Counted from the stretch's first letter, positions 43,139 through 51,883 are shown. The stretch is DNA of 64,000 nucleotides from Ectothiorhodospiraceae bacterium (GCA_020831845.1 JAFIFV010000103.1:1-64000); one strand, 5' to 3'. Numbers and translations are program-made. The notes: generated from the sequence alone by a model not told the origin.

Positions 43139-44074
43139 TCAGTCCCCCACGAACAGCAACACCACGGCCGAGACGGTGAACACCGACACGGCCGTGGACC
43201 AGAATATGACACTGGACGCCGGCACCACGTAGGTCTGATAGCGCTGGGCCAGCACGTAGACGTTGGCAGCGATCGGCAACGAGGCCTGGATCACCAGCAC
43301 GGCCGTCCACAGCGGCGGCAGGCCGAACAGCGTTGCCACGCCCCAGACCACCAGCGGATGCACGAACAGTTTGACACCCAGTATGAAGCTTGTTTCCCTC
43401 ATGCCCTCGCCCAGCGGGCGACTGGCCAGCGTGGCTCCCAGCGCAAACAACGCGGCAGGTGCCGCGGCCCCCCCCAGCAGTTCCAGGTACGAGAACACCG
43501 GGCCGGGAATACGCCACTCCATCGCCCCCAGGACCAGACCTATCACCGACGCCACGATCACCGGGTTGCGCACCACGCCGGAGGTGACGGTACGCAGGAT
43601 CTGCCCCAGGTTGCCGCTGCGGCCCTGATCCAGCTCGATGATGGCGGTGGCGATAGCGATCATCAGCACGATATCCACAAGGATGACCACGACCGCGGGC
43701 AGTACCGCCTCACTGCCCAGAGCCACCACGACCAGCGGCAGGCCGACGAAGCCCACATTGGAAAATGTGGCGGCCAGTGCCTGCACGGCACGTTCGCTAC
43801 GGCTGGTTCCGAACAGGGGCCGGCAGATCACGAACAGCAGGGTGAACAGCGCCAGGCTGGGCAACAGCCAGGCCAGCAGCAGCCGGACATCCGCCAGCTC
43901 CGCCACTGGCGACTGGGCAATGCTGGTCAACAGCAGCGCGGGCAGGGCAAAGTAGAACACGAACACGCTCAGGCCGGACACCGCGGATTGCGGCAACAGG
44001 CCGGCCTTGCCTGCACCGAAACCGGTGAAGATCAGCGCGAAGAAGGGCAAGGCAATGGTGATGACCGCCTGCAT
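43139..44074 (-). CDS. AEC (auxin efflux carrier) family transporter
   Basis: The 311-residue protein is nearly all hydrophobic, with about ten helices in two inverted halves. It starts ITIALPFFALIFTGFGAGKAGLLP, has the NVGFVGLPLVVVALG stretch (helix 4-like, with the conserved N-x-G-F-x-G-x-P), and a second half with PIAANVYVLAQRY. AEC members move carboxylates or other anions across the inner membrane. The substrate here is unknown. GGGAGAG precedes the ATG. queF follows with a 4-base gap. Confidence 0.88.
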   Translation of the reverse strand: MQAVITIALPFFALIFTGFGAGKAGLLPQSAVSGLSVFVFYFALPALLLTSIAQSPVAELADVRLLLAWLLPSLALFTLLFVICRPLFGTSRSERAVQALAATFSNVGFVGLPLVVVALGSEAVLPAVVVILVDIVLMIAIATAIIELDQGRSGNLGQILRTVTSGVVRNPVIVASVIGLVLGAMEWRIPGPVFSYLELLGGAAAPAALFALGATLASRPLGEGMRETSFILGVKLFVHPLVVWGVATLFGLPPLWTAVLVIQASLPIAANVYVLAQRYQTYVVPASSVIFWSTAVSVFTVSAVVLLFVGD

Positions 44075-44130
44075 GGAACTCTCCCGTCAGGCGGCAGATT
44101 CTACACAGAATGGCAAAGCCGGACCCGGCC

Positions 44131-44796
44131 CTATTTTCCAGTCGCCAGCTTCGGTTCGGCCTCTGCCTCGGGGCCGGTGTCGCCGTTGCGGTAATGGACC
44201 AGCTTCCAGTAGCCGAAGATATTGGCGTTGCGCACCCCAACGCGCTGGAAGTCGTCCATTTCGGGCAGCGAATCCAGATCCATGTCGGGCCGGAAGCCCA
44301 GCATGCGCGACAGGGGCCGCAGCCCCCGCTCCAGACCACGCAGCACCGGATTGCGGGACGTGAAATGATTGATGATCAGGATGTCGCCGCCCGGCACGCA
44401 GACGCGGCGCATCTCGTCCACCAGCCTGTCCGGGTGTGGCACCACGGAGGCCACGTACATGGCGACCACCGCATCGAAGGAACCGTCCTCGAACTCGAGC
44501 TGCTCGGCGTCCATGACCAGCAGGTTCTCCACCTGTTTCAGGTCCTGATCACGCACCCGTTCCTGGGCCTTGTCCAGCATTTCCGGCGAAATGTCGATAC
44601 CAACCACGCGGGTGTCTTCCGGGTAGTAAGGCAAGGAGAGCCCTGTCCCCACCCCCACCTCCAGCACGCGGTAGCCGGGTGCAAGGTCCAGCGTCTGGAT
44701 GGCCAGCTTTCTTCCCGGGTTGAAGACGGGCCCGAAAATGCGGTCGTAATGATTGGCGTAGCGTCGGTAAGCACTTCTTATTGAATCCAGGTCCAT
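44131..44796 (-). CDS. pmtA: PmtA-like phospholipid N-methyltransferase
   Basis: The 221-residue SAM-dependent methyltransferase has motif I VLEVGVGTGLSLPYYP near residue 46 and the acidic end of strand 2 in VVGIDISPEML. The N-terminal YRRYANHYDRIFGPVFNPGRKLAIQTLDL is typical of the Rhodobacter-type PmtA that methylates phosphatidylethanolamine to phosphatidylcholine. GGGAG lies 10 bases before the ATG at 44796. If right, the cell makes phosphatidylcholine, which is uncommon in gammaproteobacteria. A more general methyltransferase (UbiE-like) is the alternative. It is 56 bases from the AEC transporter on the same strand. Confidence 0.75.
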   Translation of the reverse strand: MDLDSIRSAYRRYANHYDRIFGPVFNPGRKLAIQTLDLAPGYRVLEVGVGTGLSLPYYPEDTRVVGIDISPEMLDKAQERVRDQDLKQVENLLVMDAEQLEFEDGSFDAVVAMYVASVVPHPDRLVDEMRRVCVPGGDILIINHFTSRNPVLRGLERGLRPLSRMLGFRPDMDLDSLPEMDDFQRVGVRNANIFGYWKLVHYRNGDTGPEAEAEPKLATGK

Positions 44797-44860
44797 CAAT
44801 CTATTGCTCCCGGGAGTCGCTCGCGGGTAAATAAGGGGCAGCGCGCGAGCCGGCCAAACC

Positions 44861-46132
44861 TCATTGCTCGGCCGAGGCCTTCAGCGCTTCCACGAAAATA
44901 TCCATGGCTTCATCAATCTGCTGCCGCGTCACGATCAGCGGTGGCAGCCAGCGTACAATCTGGCCGCCGTAAGCGCCACAACGGATCAGCACCAGGCCCC
45001 GCTGCTCGGCTTCCTTGAGTATACGCATGGCGCGCGGCCCGTCCGGCCGGCCTTCGGCATTCACCATTTCGGTGCCGATCATCAGCCCCTCGCCGCGCAC
45101 GTTGCCTATACTCGGTTCCGCCGCATGAATCTCGTCCAACCGCTTGCGCAGGTACGCGCCCTGCTCGGCGGCATTTTCCACCAGCCCTTCCTCCCGGATC
45201 ACATCCAGCGTGGCCAGGGCTGCGGCGCAGGCGACTGCATTGCCGCCGTAGGTTCCCCCCTGGGAGCCCATCCACCCCTTCTCCATGATGCTGCCCGGGG
45301 CGGCCATGGCGGACAAGGGGAAACCGCTGGCGAGCCCTTTCGCCGTGACCACCACGTCGGGCCTGGCGCCGTAATGCTCATGGCCCCAGTATTTGCCGGT
45401 ACGTCCGTTGCCCGCCTGCACCTCGTCCACGATCATCAGCATCTTGTGCTCGTCGCAGCGCGCCCGCAGCCCCTGCATGAAGGCCTTGTTGGCAGGAACG
45501 TAGCCGGACTCCCCCTGCACCGGCTCCACCAGTACCGCGGCCGTCTCGCAGGGTGAACTGTAAGTGGCGAAGATATTGTCCAGTTCCCGCAGACAGAAGT
45601 TCGTGGCGGTCTGTACATCCCAGCCATAACGGTAGGCGTTCGGGAAAGGCGCGACGACCACGCCACCCATCATCGGCTGGGTGCCGGCACGCAGCCCGAC
45701 GCTGGAGGTGGTCATGGACAGCGAGCCCATGGTGCGGCCATGAAAGCCGCCCTGGAACACGATGATGTTCGGCCGGCCGGTGGCCTGCCTGGCCAGTCGC
45801 AGCGCGGCTTCGATGGCTTCGGTACCGGCATTGGAATAGAACACGGAATCGATGCCATCGGGCAGCAGTTCGCCCAGGCGCTCGGTCAACGCCTCCATGG
45901 GTGGATGACGCACGATGGCGTACTGGCCGTGAATCAGTCGCGCCACCTGTTTCTGTGCCGCCGCCACTACCTTGGGATGGCAGTGGCCTGTGGACGTCAC
46001 ACCGATACCCGAGGTGAAATCCAGGTAACGATTGCCCTCCTGATCGAACAGGTAGGCCCCTTCGCCGCGGGCGGCGAGGATTCCGCTGGACTGCTTCATC
46101 AGCGGCGAGAGCTGTCCCACGCTATGCGCCAT
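44861..46132 (-). CDS. gabT: class III aminotransferase, 4-aminobutyrate type
   Basis: The 423-residue PLP enzyme has the GabT-like layout: LDFTSGIGVTSTGHCHPKVV, SNAGTEAIEAALRLAR, GGFHGRTMGSLSMT, the aspartate-bearing IVDEVQAGNGRTGKYWG, and the PLP lysine in TAKGLASGFPLSAM. It transfers the amine of GABA (or a similar omega-amino acid) to 2-oxoglutarate, giving succinate semialdehyde. The ATG at 46132 has GGAGGTCG directly in front. The matching dehydrogenases are at 27656 and 8040. An ornithine/acetylornithine-type aminotransferase is the main alternative. Confidence 0.85.
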   Translation of the reverse strand: MAHSVGQLSPLMKQSSGILAARGEGAYLFDQEGNRYLDFTSGIGVTSTGHCHPKVVAAAQKQVARLIHGQYAIVRHPPMEALTERLGELLPDGIDSVFYSNAGTEAIEAALRLARQATGRPNIIVFQGGFHGRTMGSLSMTTSSVGLRAGTQPMMGGVVVAPFPNAYRYGWDVQTATNFCLRELDNIFATYSSPCETAAVLVEPVQGESGYVPANKAFMQGLRARCDEHKMLMIVDEVQAGNGRTGKYWGHEHYGARPDVVVTAKGLASGFPLSAMAAPGSIMEKGWMGSQGGTYGGNAVACAAALATLDVIREEGLVENAAEQGAYLRKRLDEIHAAEPSIGNVRGEGLMIGTEMVNAEGRPDGPRAMRILKEAEQRGLVLIRCGAYGGQIVRWLPPLIVTRQQIDEAMDIFVEALKASAEQ

Positions 46133-46202
46133 CACGACCTCCGGAATTGAGTGGCTGCGAACGAATGGTTGGATCGAGTCTATACCCCGCCTGCTTCCTG
46201 CT

Positions 46203-47387
46203 TCAAACGGTGGAAGGCAGCGCTGCGATAACGGCATCCCCGACCTCCGAGGTGGACCGGCCTTCCACACCGTGCGCCTGCAGGTCCGTTTCCACCGCGC
46301 GGCGCAGCCTGGAGGCGGCCCCTGCCGCCCTTGGGTCCTCCTCGCCCATCCAGTCCAGCATCATGGCCGCGGTCAACATCATGGCTGCCGGGCCGGCCTT
46401 GCCCTGGCCGGCGATATCCGGGGCACTGCCGTGGGTGGGCTCGAACATCGGCGGACTGTGGCGATCCGCCGGATTGAGGTTGCAGGAGGGCGCCACCCCC
46501 ATGCCGCCGCAGAGCACCGCGGCCAGATCGGTGAGGATGTCACCCTGGAGGTTGCTGGCCACGACCACATCGAACTGCCAGGGGCTGGTGACGAATTTCA
46601 TGCAGGCGGCGTCCACCAGTTCATGATGGGTCGCTATGCCGGGATAATCCTTCGCCACCTCGGCGAACACCTCTGTGTACATCTCGCCCCAGTACTGCAG
46701 CGCGTTGCGCTTGGTAACAAGGCAAACCTGGGCCTTGGCCGAACCCTTTCCGGGCAACGGGAATTCCCGCTTGCGCAGCTTCCCGGCATCCCTGGCCGCG
46801 GAACGGGCCACCGCACGTTCGAAGGCATGGCGGAAAATGCGCTCGGCGCCCGCCCGCGTAAACACTTCCATCTGGGTAGCCACCTCGTGCGCGGTACCGG
46901 CCTTCAGCCGCCCCCCTTGTCCGACGTATTCACCTTCGCTGTTCTCGCGGATCACCAGCATGTCCACGTCGCGCGCGCGGTCGTCCCTGAGATACTGGGG
47001 GGCACCCTTGAGCAGCCTGGCAGGCCGCTCGCAGGCCCACTGATCGAAACCCTTGCGGATCGCCAGCAGCGGCTGCAGCGAGACGCCGTCGGGTAGCAGG
47101 TATCGGTCCGGATCCTGTAGCGGCCCCGGGTCGCCGAGCGCTCCCAGCAGGATGGCGTCGTGGGCTGCCAACTGTGTCCGCCAGTCTTCCGGCATCATCC
47201 GGCCATGCTCCTTGTGCCAGGCATGCGACGGCCAGGGGAACTCGACCAGCTCCATCTCCGGCCCGCCGTCGTCCGCCAGGGCTCTCAGCGCCTGCAGTGT
47301 CACCGCCATCACTTCAGGGCCAATACCGTCCCCCGCCAGCACGGCGATTTTCCACTCTCTGCGTTTCCTGTCCCTACTCCAGATCAC
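46203..47387 (-). CDS. isocitrate/isopropylmalate dehydrogenase family, tartrate dehydrogenase-like
   Basis: The 394-residue beta-decarboxylating dehydrogenase begins WKIAVLAGDGIGPEV and has ENSEGEYVGQGGRLKAGT, TKRNALQYWGEMYTEVFAEVA, HELVDAACMKFVTSPWQFDVVVASNLQGDILTDLAA, and FEPTHGSAPDIAGQG. These place it with tartrate/D-malate dehydrogenases (TtuC/DmlA) rather than LeuB or Icd. It oxidises a 2-hydroxy diacid with NAD and often decarboxylates it. The GTG at 47387 has AGGAG 10 bases upstream; longer frames start at 47417 or 47522. It diverges from the saccharopine-dehydrogenase-like gene over 77 bases. Confidence 0.85.
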   Translation of the reverse strand: MIWSRDRKRREWKIAVLAGDGIGPEVMAVTLQALRALADDGGPEMELVEFPWPSHAWHKEHGRMMPEDWRTQLAAHDAILLGALGDPGPLQDPDRYLLPDGVSLQPLLAIRKGFDQWACERPARLLKGAPQYLRDDRARDVDMLVIRENSEGEYVGQGGRLKAGTAHEVATQMEVFTRAGAERIFRHAFERAVARSAARDAGKLRKREFPLPGKGSAKAQVCLVTKRNALQYWGEMYTEVFAEVAKDYPGIATHHELVDAACMKFVTSPWQFDVVVASNLQGDILTDLAAVLCGGMGVAPSCNLNPADRHSPPMFEPTHGSAPDIAGQGKAGPAAMMLTAAMMLDWMGEEDPRAAGAASRLRRAVETDLQAHGVEGRSTSEVGDAVIAALPSTV

Positions 47388-47464
47388 GGCTTGCGCACTC
47401 CTACTATCTCCGATCATGTTACGGTCGTTCACCACCACCCGTTTTGCAAGCCATGAGGTGGAGC

Positions 47465-48553
47465 ATGACCGGTCAGTGGATGATCTACGGTGCGAACGGA
47501 TACACAGGTGAGCTGATAGCACGCCAGGCGGTGAGCAACGGGCTGAGCCCGGTGCTCGCCGGGCGCAACCGGCAGGCGGTGGAAACCCTTGCCGCGGAGT
47601 TGAAACTGGACGCCCGCGTGTTCCTGCTTGACGCGCCGGAAACCGTGAGCCAGGGGCTGGACGGCATCGACCTGGTGCTGCTGGCGGCCGGCCCGTTTTC
47701 CGCCACCAGCCGCCCGATGATGGATGCCTGCCTGGAGCGCGGCTGCCACTACCTGGACATTACAGGCGAGATAGCGGTGTTCGAGGCGGCACAAGCCCTG
47801 GATGAACGGGCGCGAAAGGCCGGCTGCGTGCTCTGCCCGGGCGTCGGCTTCGATGTCATCCCCACGGACTGTCTGGCGCTGGCATTGAAACAGGCGCTGC
47901 CGGATGCCACCCACTTGCGACTGGGCTTCGATTCCCGTTCCGGCCCCAGTCCCGGGACTGCGAAAACCGCCATTGAAGGGTTGGCGGATGGCGGCCGGAT
48001 AAGGCGTGACGGGCAGATTGAAACCGTTCCGCTGGCCTACCGCACCGACACCATCGATTTCGGCGACGGCCCCAGGTTTGCCGTGACCATTCCCTGGGGC
48101 GACGTTGCTACCGCCTATCACACGACCGGCATACCGAATATCGAAACACTGATTCCGATGTCACCACGTACAGTCCGTCGAATGAGGCGGGCGAACCTGA
48201 TTCGACCGCTGCTGAGGTTCGGGACGGTACAGCGCCTGCTCAAGGCACAGGTGGACAAACGGGTGCGCGGCCCGGATGATCAGCGCCGGCAGGCGACCCC
48301 GACGCATGTCTGGGGGGAAGCCCGCAACGCAGCCGGCGATTGCGTGACAGCGCGGGTGATTACCGCGAATGGGTACGAGGTCACCCGCCATGGGGCGCTG
48401 GCCGTGGTCCAGCACGTGTTGCACCACGCAGTGTCGCCGGGGGCCACCAGTCCGGCCCGGCTCATGGGCGCGAATCTGGTCAACAGGCTGCCTGGTTCCG
48501 GCGAGACACGCCTGGAAAATACGCAAGGCAATCGTGGTCAAGCCACGGCGTAG
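47465..48553 (+). CDS. saccharopine dehydrogenase-like (trans-acting enoyl reductase-like) oxidoreductase
   Basis: The 362-residue protein opens with the NAD(P)-binding stretch WMIYGANGYTGELIARQAVSNG and LAGRN, as in saccharopine dehydrogenase NADP-binding proteins. Further landmarks are LLAAGPFSATSRPMMDACLERGCHYLDITGE and the GVGFDVIPTDCLA stretch. Members include lysine-pathway enzymes and mycobacterial trans-acting enoyl reductases; this single-domain form is generally uncharacterised. The ATG at 47465 follows GAGGTGGAGC. It diverges from the tartrate-dehydrogenase-like gene. Its substrate cannot be inferred. Confidence 0.83.
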   Translation: MTGQWMIYGANGYTGELIARQAVSNGLSPVLAGRNRQAVETLAAELKLDARVFLLDAPETVSQGLDGIDLVLLAAGPFSATSRPMMDACLERGCHYLDITGEIAVFEAAQALDERARKAGCVLCPGVGFDVIPTDCLALALKQALPDATHLRLGFDSRSGPSPGTAKTAIEGLADGGRIRRDGQIETVPLAYRTDTIDFGDGPRFAVTIPWGDVATAYHTTGIPNIETLIPMSPRTVRRMRRANLIRPLLRFGTVQRLLKAQVDKRVRGPDDQRRQATPTHVWGEARNAAGDCVTARVITANGYEVTRHGALAVVQHVLHHAVSPGATSPARLMGANLVNRLPGSGETRLENTQGNRGQATA

Positions 48554-48621
48554 TTTGATAGAATCCGTACCAAATTGGTCCAGTTATCCGTCAGCCTGTC
48601 TGACCAATGGGAGAGCAGTAC

Positions 48622-49173
48622 ATGTATCAACCCAAAGGTGAACCCGTGATCTTCAGTCGCGACTGCAATGCGGTCGTGATACCCGCTGGGGACTCGGGCA
48701 CCATACCGCAAGGCGCCGAAGGCGTGCTCACCCAGGCGCTGGGCGGAAGCTACACCGTGTATATCCAGGGCAACCTGTTCCGCGTTGCCGGCGTGGACGG
48801 CGACGCGATCGGCATGGAGGCCACCAAGCCGCCGGAACTGCCGGAAGGGGCCACGGACCAGGACGTGGAGCAGCTGGTCTGGGATCAGATGCATACCTGC
48901 TACGACCCCGAAATCCCCATCGACATCGTCGAACTGGGGCTGGTCTACAGTTGTCGTATCATCCCTGCGGAAGACGGCCAGCGTGACGTGGAAGTGGAAA
49001 TGACACTCACCGCACCCGGGTGTGGCATGGGCGAGATTCTGGCCGGGGACGTCAAGCACAAGGTGGAGCTGATCCCCACCATCCGCGAGGCGCGCGTGGA
49101 ACTGGTGTTCGACCCGCCCTGGAATGCGGAAATGATGTCCGAAGCCGCCAAACTGCAGACGGGGATGCTTTAG
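48622..49173 (+). CDS. sufT: Fe-S cluster assembly protein SufT
   Basis: The 183-residue protein joins a short N-terminal beta domain (IFSRDCNAVVIPAGDSGTIPQGAEG) to a MIP18/DUF59 domain with MHTCYDPEIPIDIVELGLVYS and TLTAPGCGMGEILAGDVK. This arrangement is SufT, an accessory factor in maturing Fe-S proteins in the cytoplasm. The ATG at 48622 is preceded by GGGAG; ATG 48607 would add five residues. No other suf or isc gene is nearby, so it acts with a machinery encoded elsewhere. It follows the saccharopine-dehydrogenase-like gene by 68 bases. Confidence 0.9.
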   Translation: MYQPKGEPVIFSRDCNAVVIPAGDSGTIPQGAEGVLTQALGGSYTVYIQGNLFRVAGVDGDAIGMEATKPPELPEGATDQDVEQLVWDQMHTCYDPEIPIDIVELGLVYSCRIIPAEDGQRDVEVEMTLTAPGCGMGEILAGDVKHKVELIPTIREARVELVFDPPWNAEMMSEAAKLQTGML

Positions 49174-49197
49174 GGAAGCGCTGATCGAGTTCCCGCG
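49174..49197 (+). repeat. dispersed 24-base repeat downstream of sufT
   Basis: This element starts at the base after the sufT stop codon and matches 61059-61082 at 18 of 24 positions. Core: G-R-A-A-G-C-R-C-T-G-A, then four variable bases, then R-TTCCCGCG. A GC-rich foldback follows (TTCCCGCG with CGCGGGGAA some 27 bases on). Both copies begin right after a stop codon, so they may mark 3' ends. Confidence 0.5.
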
Positions 49198-49237
49198 CAC
49201 GCCTCGCCTCATGGCGCGGCCGCGGGGAAAGTGGACG

Positions 49238-49822
49238 TCAGTCCTGGGGCCAGTGAAGAAGGCGAGCGCTGGCCTCCTGCCAGTACGCCGTTCCTTCGGC
49301 CAGCAATTCATCGAAGACACTGGAGTATGTAGGCCAGAACAGCTCCAGCCGACCTTCCAGTTCACCGTATTCAAGGCTGAGGTCCATGCCGAACTTCCGA
49401 GCAACCCGACGCATGCGTTCATTGTGCGGCTCGGTAACCAGATAGGCTTTCTTCACCGAGCGGTTTCTGGCGTAGATGACCAGCCGGCGGAACAATTCGG
49501 AACCGATGCCCTGCCCTTGGTGATCAGCCTCCACACTGAACGCCAGCTCAGCGTCCCGCGGCCAGTCGTCGCCCGTCAGGAAGCACTCGCCCACCGCCCG
49601 CAGCGTTCCATCGACGAACGCCCCGATCAGCGTCATGGAAAAGGGCTCCGATTTCTCGCAGTACCGGCGGATGGCCTCATCGGAGGTGACGCCGGCAAAG
49701 CGAAGCCTGCGATCCTCGGCACTGAGCCGAAGAAGGTGTGCCTGCCACTGTTCCCGCTCGAACCACCAGAGACGGCGAATCACCACAGTGGGGTTGTTCG
49801 CGATGGGGTTGTAAGCATTCAT
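49238..49822 (-). CDS. GNAT family N-acetyltransferase
   Basis: The 194-residue protein has a GNAT core: ELAFSVEADHQGQGIGSELFRRLVIYARNRSVKKAYLVTEPHNERMRRVARKFGM, including the acetyl-CoA loop Q-G-Q-G-I-G. It resembles the acetyltransferase domain fused to acyl-CoA synthetases in Pat-type protein lysine acetyltransferases, but here it stands alone. The acceptor is unknown. Start choice is the ATG at 49822, with CAGG upstream; ATG 49849 would add nine residues. It converges on sufT across the short repeat. Confidence 0.85.
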   Translation of the reverse strand: MNAYNPIANNPTVVIRRLWWFEREQWQAHLLRLSAEDRRLRFAGVTSDEAIRRYCEKSEPFSMTLIGAFVDGTLRAVGECFLTGDDWPRDAELAFSVEADHQGQGIGSELFRRLVIYARNRSVKKAYLVTEPHNERMRRVARKFGMDLSLEYGELEGRLELFWPTYSSVFDELLAEGTAYWQEASARLLHWPQD

Positions 49823-49970
49823 ATGTAGACCTGTCTGTATATGCTGCATTGCAATATGCGCTATTCGCTTTGCTCGGTCAATGCCTTCCGGGGACGAGGA
49901 CTATTGACGCTCCGGCACGAATTCCCCGAGACTGCTCTGCAGTCTCGCCTCTCTTCCACAGGAGCCTTCC

Positions 49971-50951
49971 ATGAAAGCCTGGTGCATTACTGAAAGTGGC
50001 GGTCCCGACGTTCTGAAATGTGTCGACCAGCCGGACCCGACCCCCGGGCCGCAGGATATTCTGGTCAACGTCCGGGCGGTGGGCCTGAACCGTGCGGATC
50101 TGCTTCAGCGCATGGGCCTGTATCCCGCGCCCCCGGGCGCGATCTCCGACGTGCCGGGCCTGGAATACGCCGGGGAAATCGCCGCCGTGGGCCCAGCGGT
50201 GCAGGGTTACAAGGCTGGTGACCGTGTCATGGGCCTGATAGGCGGTGGTGCCTATGCGGAAAAACTGGTGGTCCATGAACGGGAAACCATCCCCGTGCCC
50301 GAGGGGATGGACTGGGCCCAGGCCGGCGCCACCCCCGAGGCGTTCCTCACCGCCTATCGGGCCATCTTCCTGGAAGGAGGTCTGCAACCCGGCCAATGGT
50401 GTCTGGTCCGTGCAGCCACCTCGGGTATCGGACTTGCGGCTGTACAACTGGTGCGCGCCTTCGCCGGGTTCAGCCTGGGCACCAGCCGCAACCGCGAGCG
50501 GCTGGAGAAGGTCAAGCCACACGGGCTGGATGTAGCGCTGGTCGATGGGGAGGGTGAATTGCCGAAGGAGGTCATGAGGCATACCGGCCTGGGCGCCCAC
50601 GTCATCCTCGACCTGGTCGGGGGCAACGGCCACCTGAACGAGAACCTGCAATGCCTGCGCCCGGAGGGCCGGCAGATCGTGGTAGGTCTCATGGCCGGCC
50701 GCGACGACCAGGTGAACATGGGCCTGATGCTGGGCAAGCGCGCCACGGTGCGGGCCATGACCATGCGCAGTCTTCCCCAGGAACGCCGGATGGAGATGGC
50801 GCAGTTGTTCCTGGACCGCCTGCTTCCGCATTTCCAGCGCGGCAACCTGAAACCGGTGGTGGATACGGTACTGCCGTTCGACCAGGCACCGGAAGCACAC
50901 CGTTTGATGGAACAGGGCAGCCACACCGGAAAGATCGTGCTGACAACCTGA
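49971..50951 (+). CDS. NAD(P)H:quinone oxidoreductase, medium-chain dehydrogenase family (PIG3-like)
   Basis: The 326-residue protein is a zinc-free medium-chain reductase: MKAWCITESGGPDVLKCVDQPDP, then VNVRAVGLNRADLLQRMGLYPAPPG, GLEYAGEIAAVGP, and a nucleotide-binding region LVRAATSGIGLAAVQLVRAFAG. The substrate loop NRADLLQRxGxYPxPPG is that of the PIG3/quinone oxidoreductase branch. It reduces quinones with NADPH. The usual AQ-GAAGGVG stretch is altered to RAATSGIG, and part of the second domain's Rossmann repeat looks shortened. CAGGAGCC precedes the ATG. It stands alone. Confidence 0.85.
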   Translation: MKAWCITESGGPDVLKCVDQPDPTPGPQDILVNVRAVGLNRADLLQRMGLYPAPPGAISDVPGLEYAGEIAAVGPAVQGYKAGDRVMGLIGGGAYAEKLVVHERETIPVPEGMDWAQAGATPEAFLTAYRAIFLEGGLQPGQWCLVRAATSGIGLAAVQLVRAFAGFSLGTSRNRERLEKVKPHGLDVALVDGEGELPKEVMRHTGLGAHVILDLVGGNGHLNENLQCLRPEGRQIVVGLMAGRDDQVNMGLMLGKRATVRAMTMRSLPQERRMEMAQLFLDRLLPHFQRGNLKPVVDTVLPFDQAPEAHRLMEQGSHTGKIVLTT

Positions 50952-51040
50952 AACCCGGGCCGGGCATCGTGTTTCGTGTTCAGCCTCCGTTCAGCAAGCG
51001 GGCCTTAATCTGCCCCCATCATCCTGAACGGAGGTGTGCC

Positions 51041-51568
51041 ATGAACAAGAAGCAGAAAGCCCTTGCACTGGGGCTGGCAGGTGGGCTGACGGTGGCATTC
51101 ATGCCCGTGAGCTCGGCGCTGGCCCACAGCACCTATACGACCGCCCGCGTGGAGCAGGTGATTCCTATCAAGGAGTCTGTCCGCATCTCCTCACCGCGTC
51201 AGGAGTGCTGGGATGAACAGGTGGTGCACCGTGACCGCGGCCATGGGCGCGGCGGCATGGTGGTCGGCGGCATTGCCGGAGGCGTGGTGGGTAACCGTTT
51301 TGGCGGCGGCAGCGGCAAGACCGCCGCCACGGTCGCCGGCACCATCCTCGGCGCGGCGATTGGTGATCAGCTCACGCGGCAACCGGAACGCAGTTGGACG
51401 ACCACCGAACGCCACTGCCGCACCGTGGATAGCTGGTACGAGGAAGAACGAACCGTCGGCTATCGGGTAAAATACCGCTATCACGGTGACAGCTACTGGA
51501 CGGAAATGGATCACCACCCCGGTGACCGCATCCGGGTACAGGTCAATGTCACCCCGGTCCGCTACTGA
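51041..51568 (+). CDS. glycine-zipper 2TM-domain periplasmic or outer-membrane protein
   Basis: The 175-residue protein has a signal peptide (KKQKALALGLAGGLTVAFMPVSSALA) without a lipobox. It then carries the glycine-zipper segment GMVVGGIAGGVVGNRFGGG and TAATVAGTILGAAIGDQ, as in the 17-kDa surface antigen/SlyB-like family. A basic aromatic region (RYHGDSYWTEMDHHPGDRIRVQVNVTPVRY) ends it. Such proteins insert in or bind the outer membrane or peptidoglycan and affect envelope integrity. GGAGGTG precedes the ATG. It is followed by a GC hairpin and the PepSY gene. Confidence 0.85.
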   Translation: MNKKQKALALGLAGGLTVAFMPVSSALAHSTYTTARVEQVIPIKESVRISSPRQECWDEQVVHRDRGHGRGGMVVGGIAGGVVGNRFGGGSGKTAATVAGTILGAAIGDQLTRQPERSWTTTERHCRTVDSWYEEERTVGYRVKYRYHGDSYWTEMDHHPGDRIRVQVNVTPVRY

Positions 51569-51582
51569 TTGCGGGGCGAGCG

Positions 51583-51606
51583 GCGCGGCGGAGCATTCCG
51601 CGGCGC
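51583..51606. terminator. GC hairpin with one mismatch, no U-tract
   Basis: Bases 51583-51592 pair with 51597-51606 over ten positions with a single G-G mismatch and a 4-base loop. It lies just after the glycine-zipper gene and before the PepSY gene, both on the plus strand. It may attenuate or stabilise the transcript end rather than terminate strongly. Confidence 0.35.
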
Positions 51607-51627
51607 AAGACGCCCTGTGGAGACGCC

Positions 51628-51879
51628 ATGGGACGCCTGCGCCGCTGCCTGATAGCCCTGCTCCTGGCCATGAGCCTGACCGCACCGCCAGCGATGGCCC
51701 AGCAGGCCGTCAGCCTGAATCAGGCAGTGGAAATGGTGCGCGAGCAGAGCGGCGGCCGTGTACTTCGCGCCGAGACCGTGCAACAGGGCGACCGTCAGGT
51801 CCACCGGATCCGGGTGCTGGTGCAGGAGGGCCAGGTCCGCGTGTACCGGGTGGATGCCGCGACTGGCCGTATACGGTAA
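51628..51879 (+). CDS. small PepSY-domain periplasmic protein
   Basis: The 83-residue protein has a signal peptide (RRCLIALLLAMSLTAPPAMAQ) and one PepSY-type domain: AVSLNQAVEMVREQSGGRVLRAETVQQGDRQVHRIRVLVQEGQVRVYRVDAATGRI. PepSY proteins are small periplasmic modulators, often beside two-component systems. It ends 4 bases before the response-regulator gene, which makes it the first gene of a three-gene operon. It may act on the kinase's sensor domain, as seen in related loci, but that is inferred. Confidence 0.85.
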   Translation: MGRLRRCLIALLLAMSLTAPPAMAQQAVSLNQAVEMVREQSGGRVLRAETVQQGDRQVHRIRVLVQEGQVRVYRVDAATGRIR

Positions 51880-51883
51880 AGCC

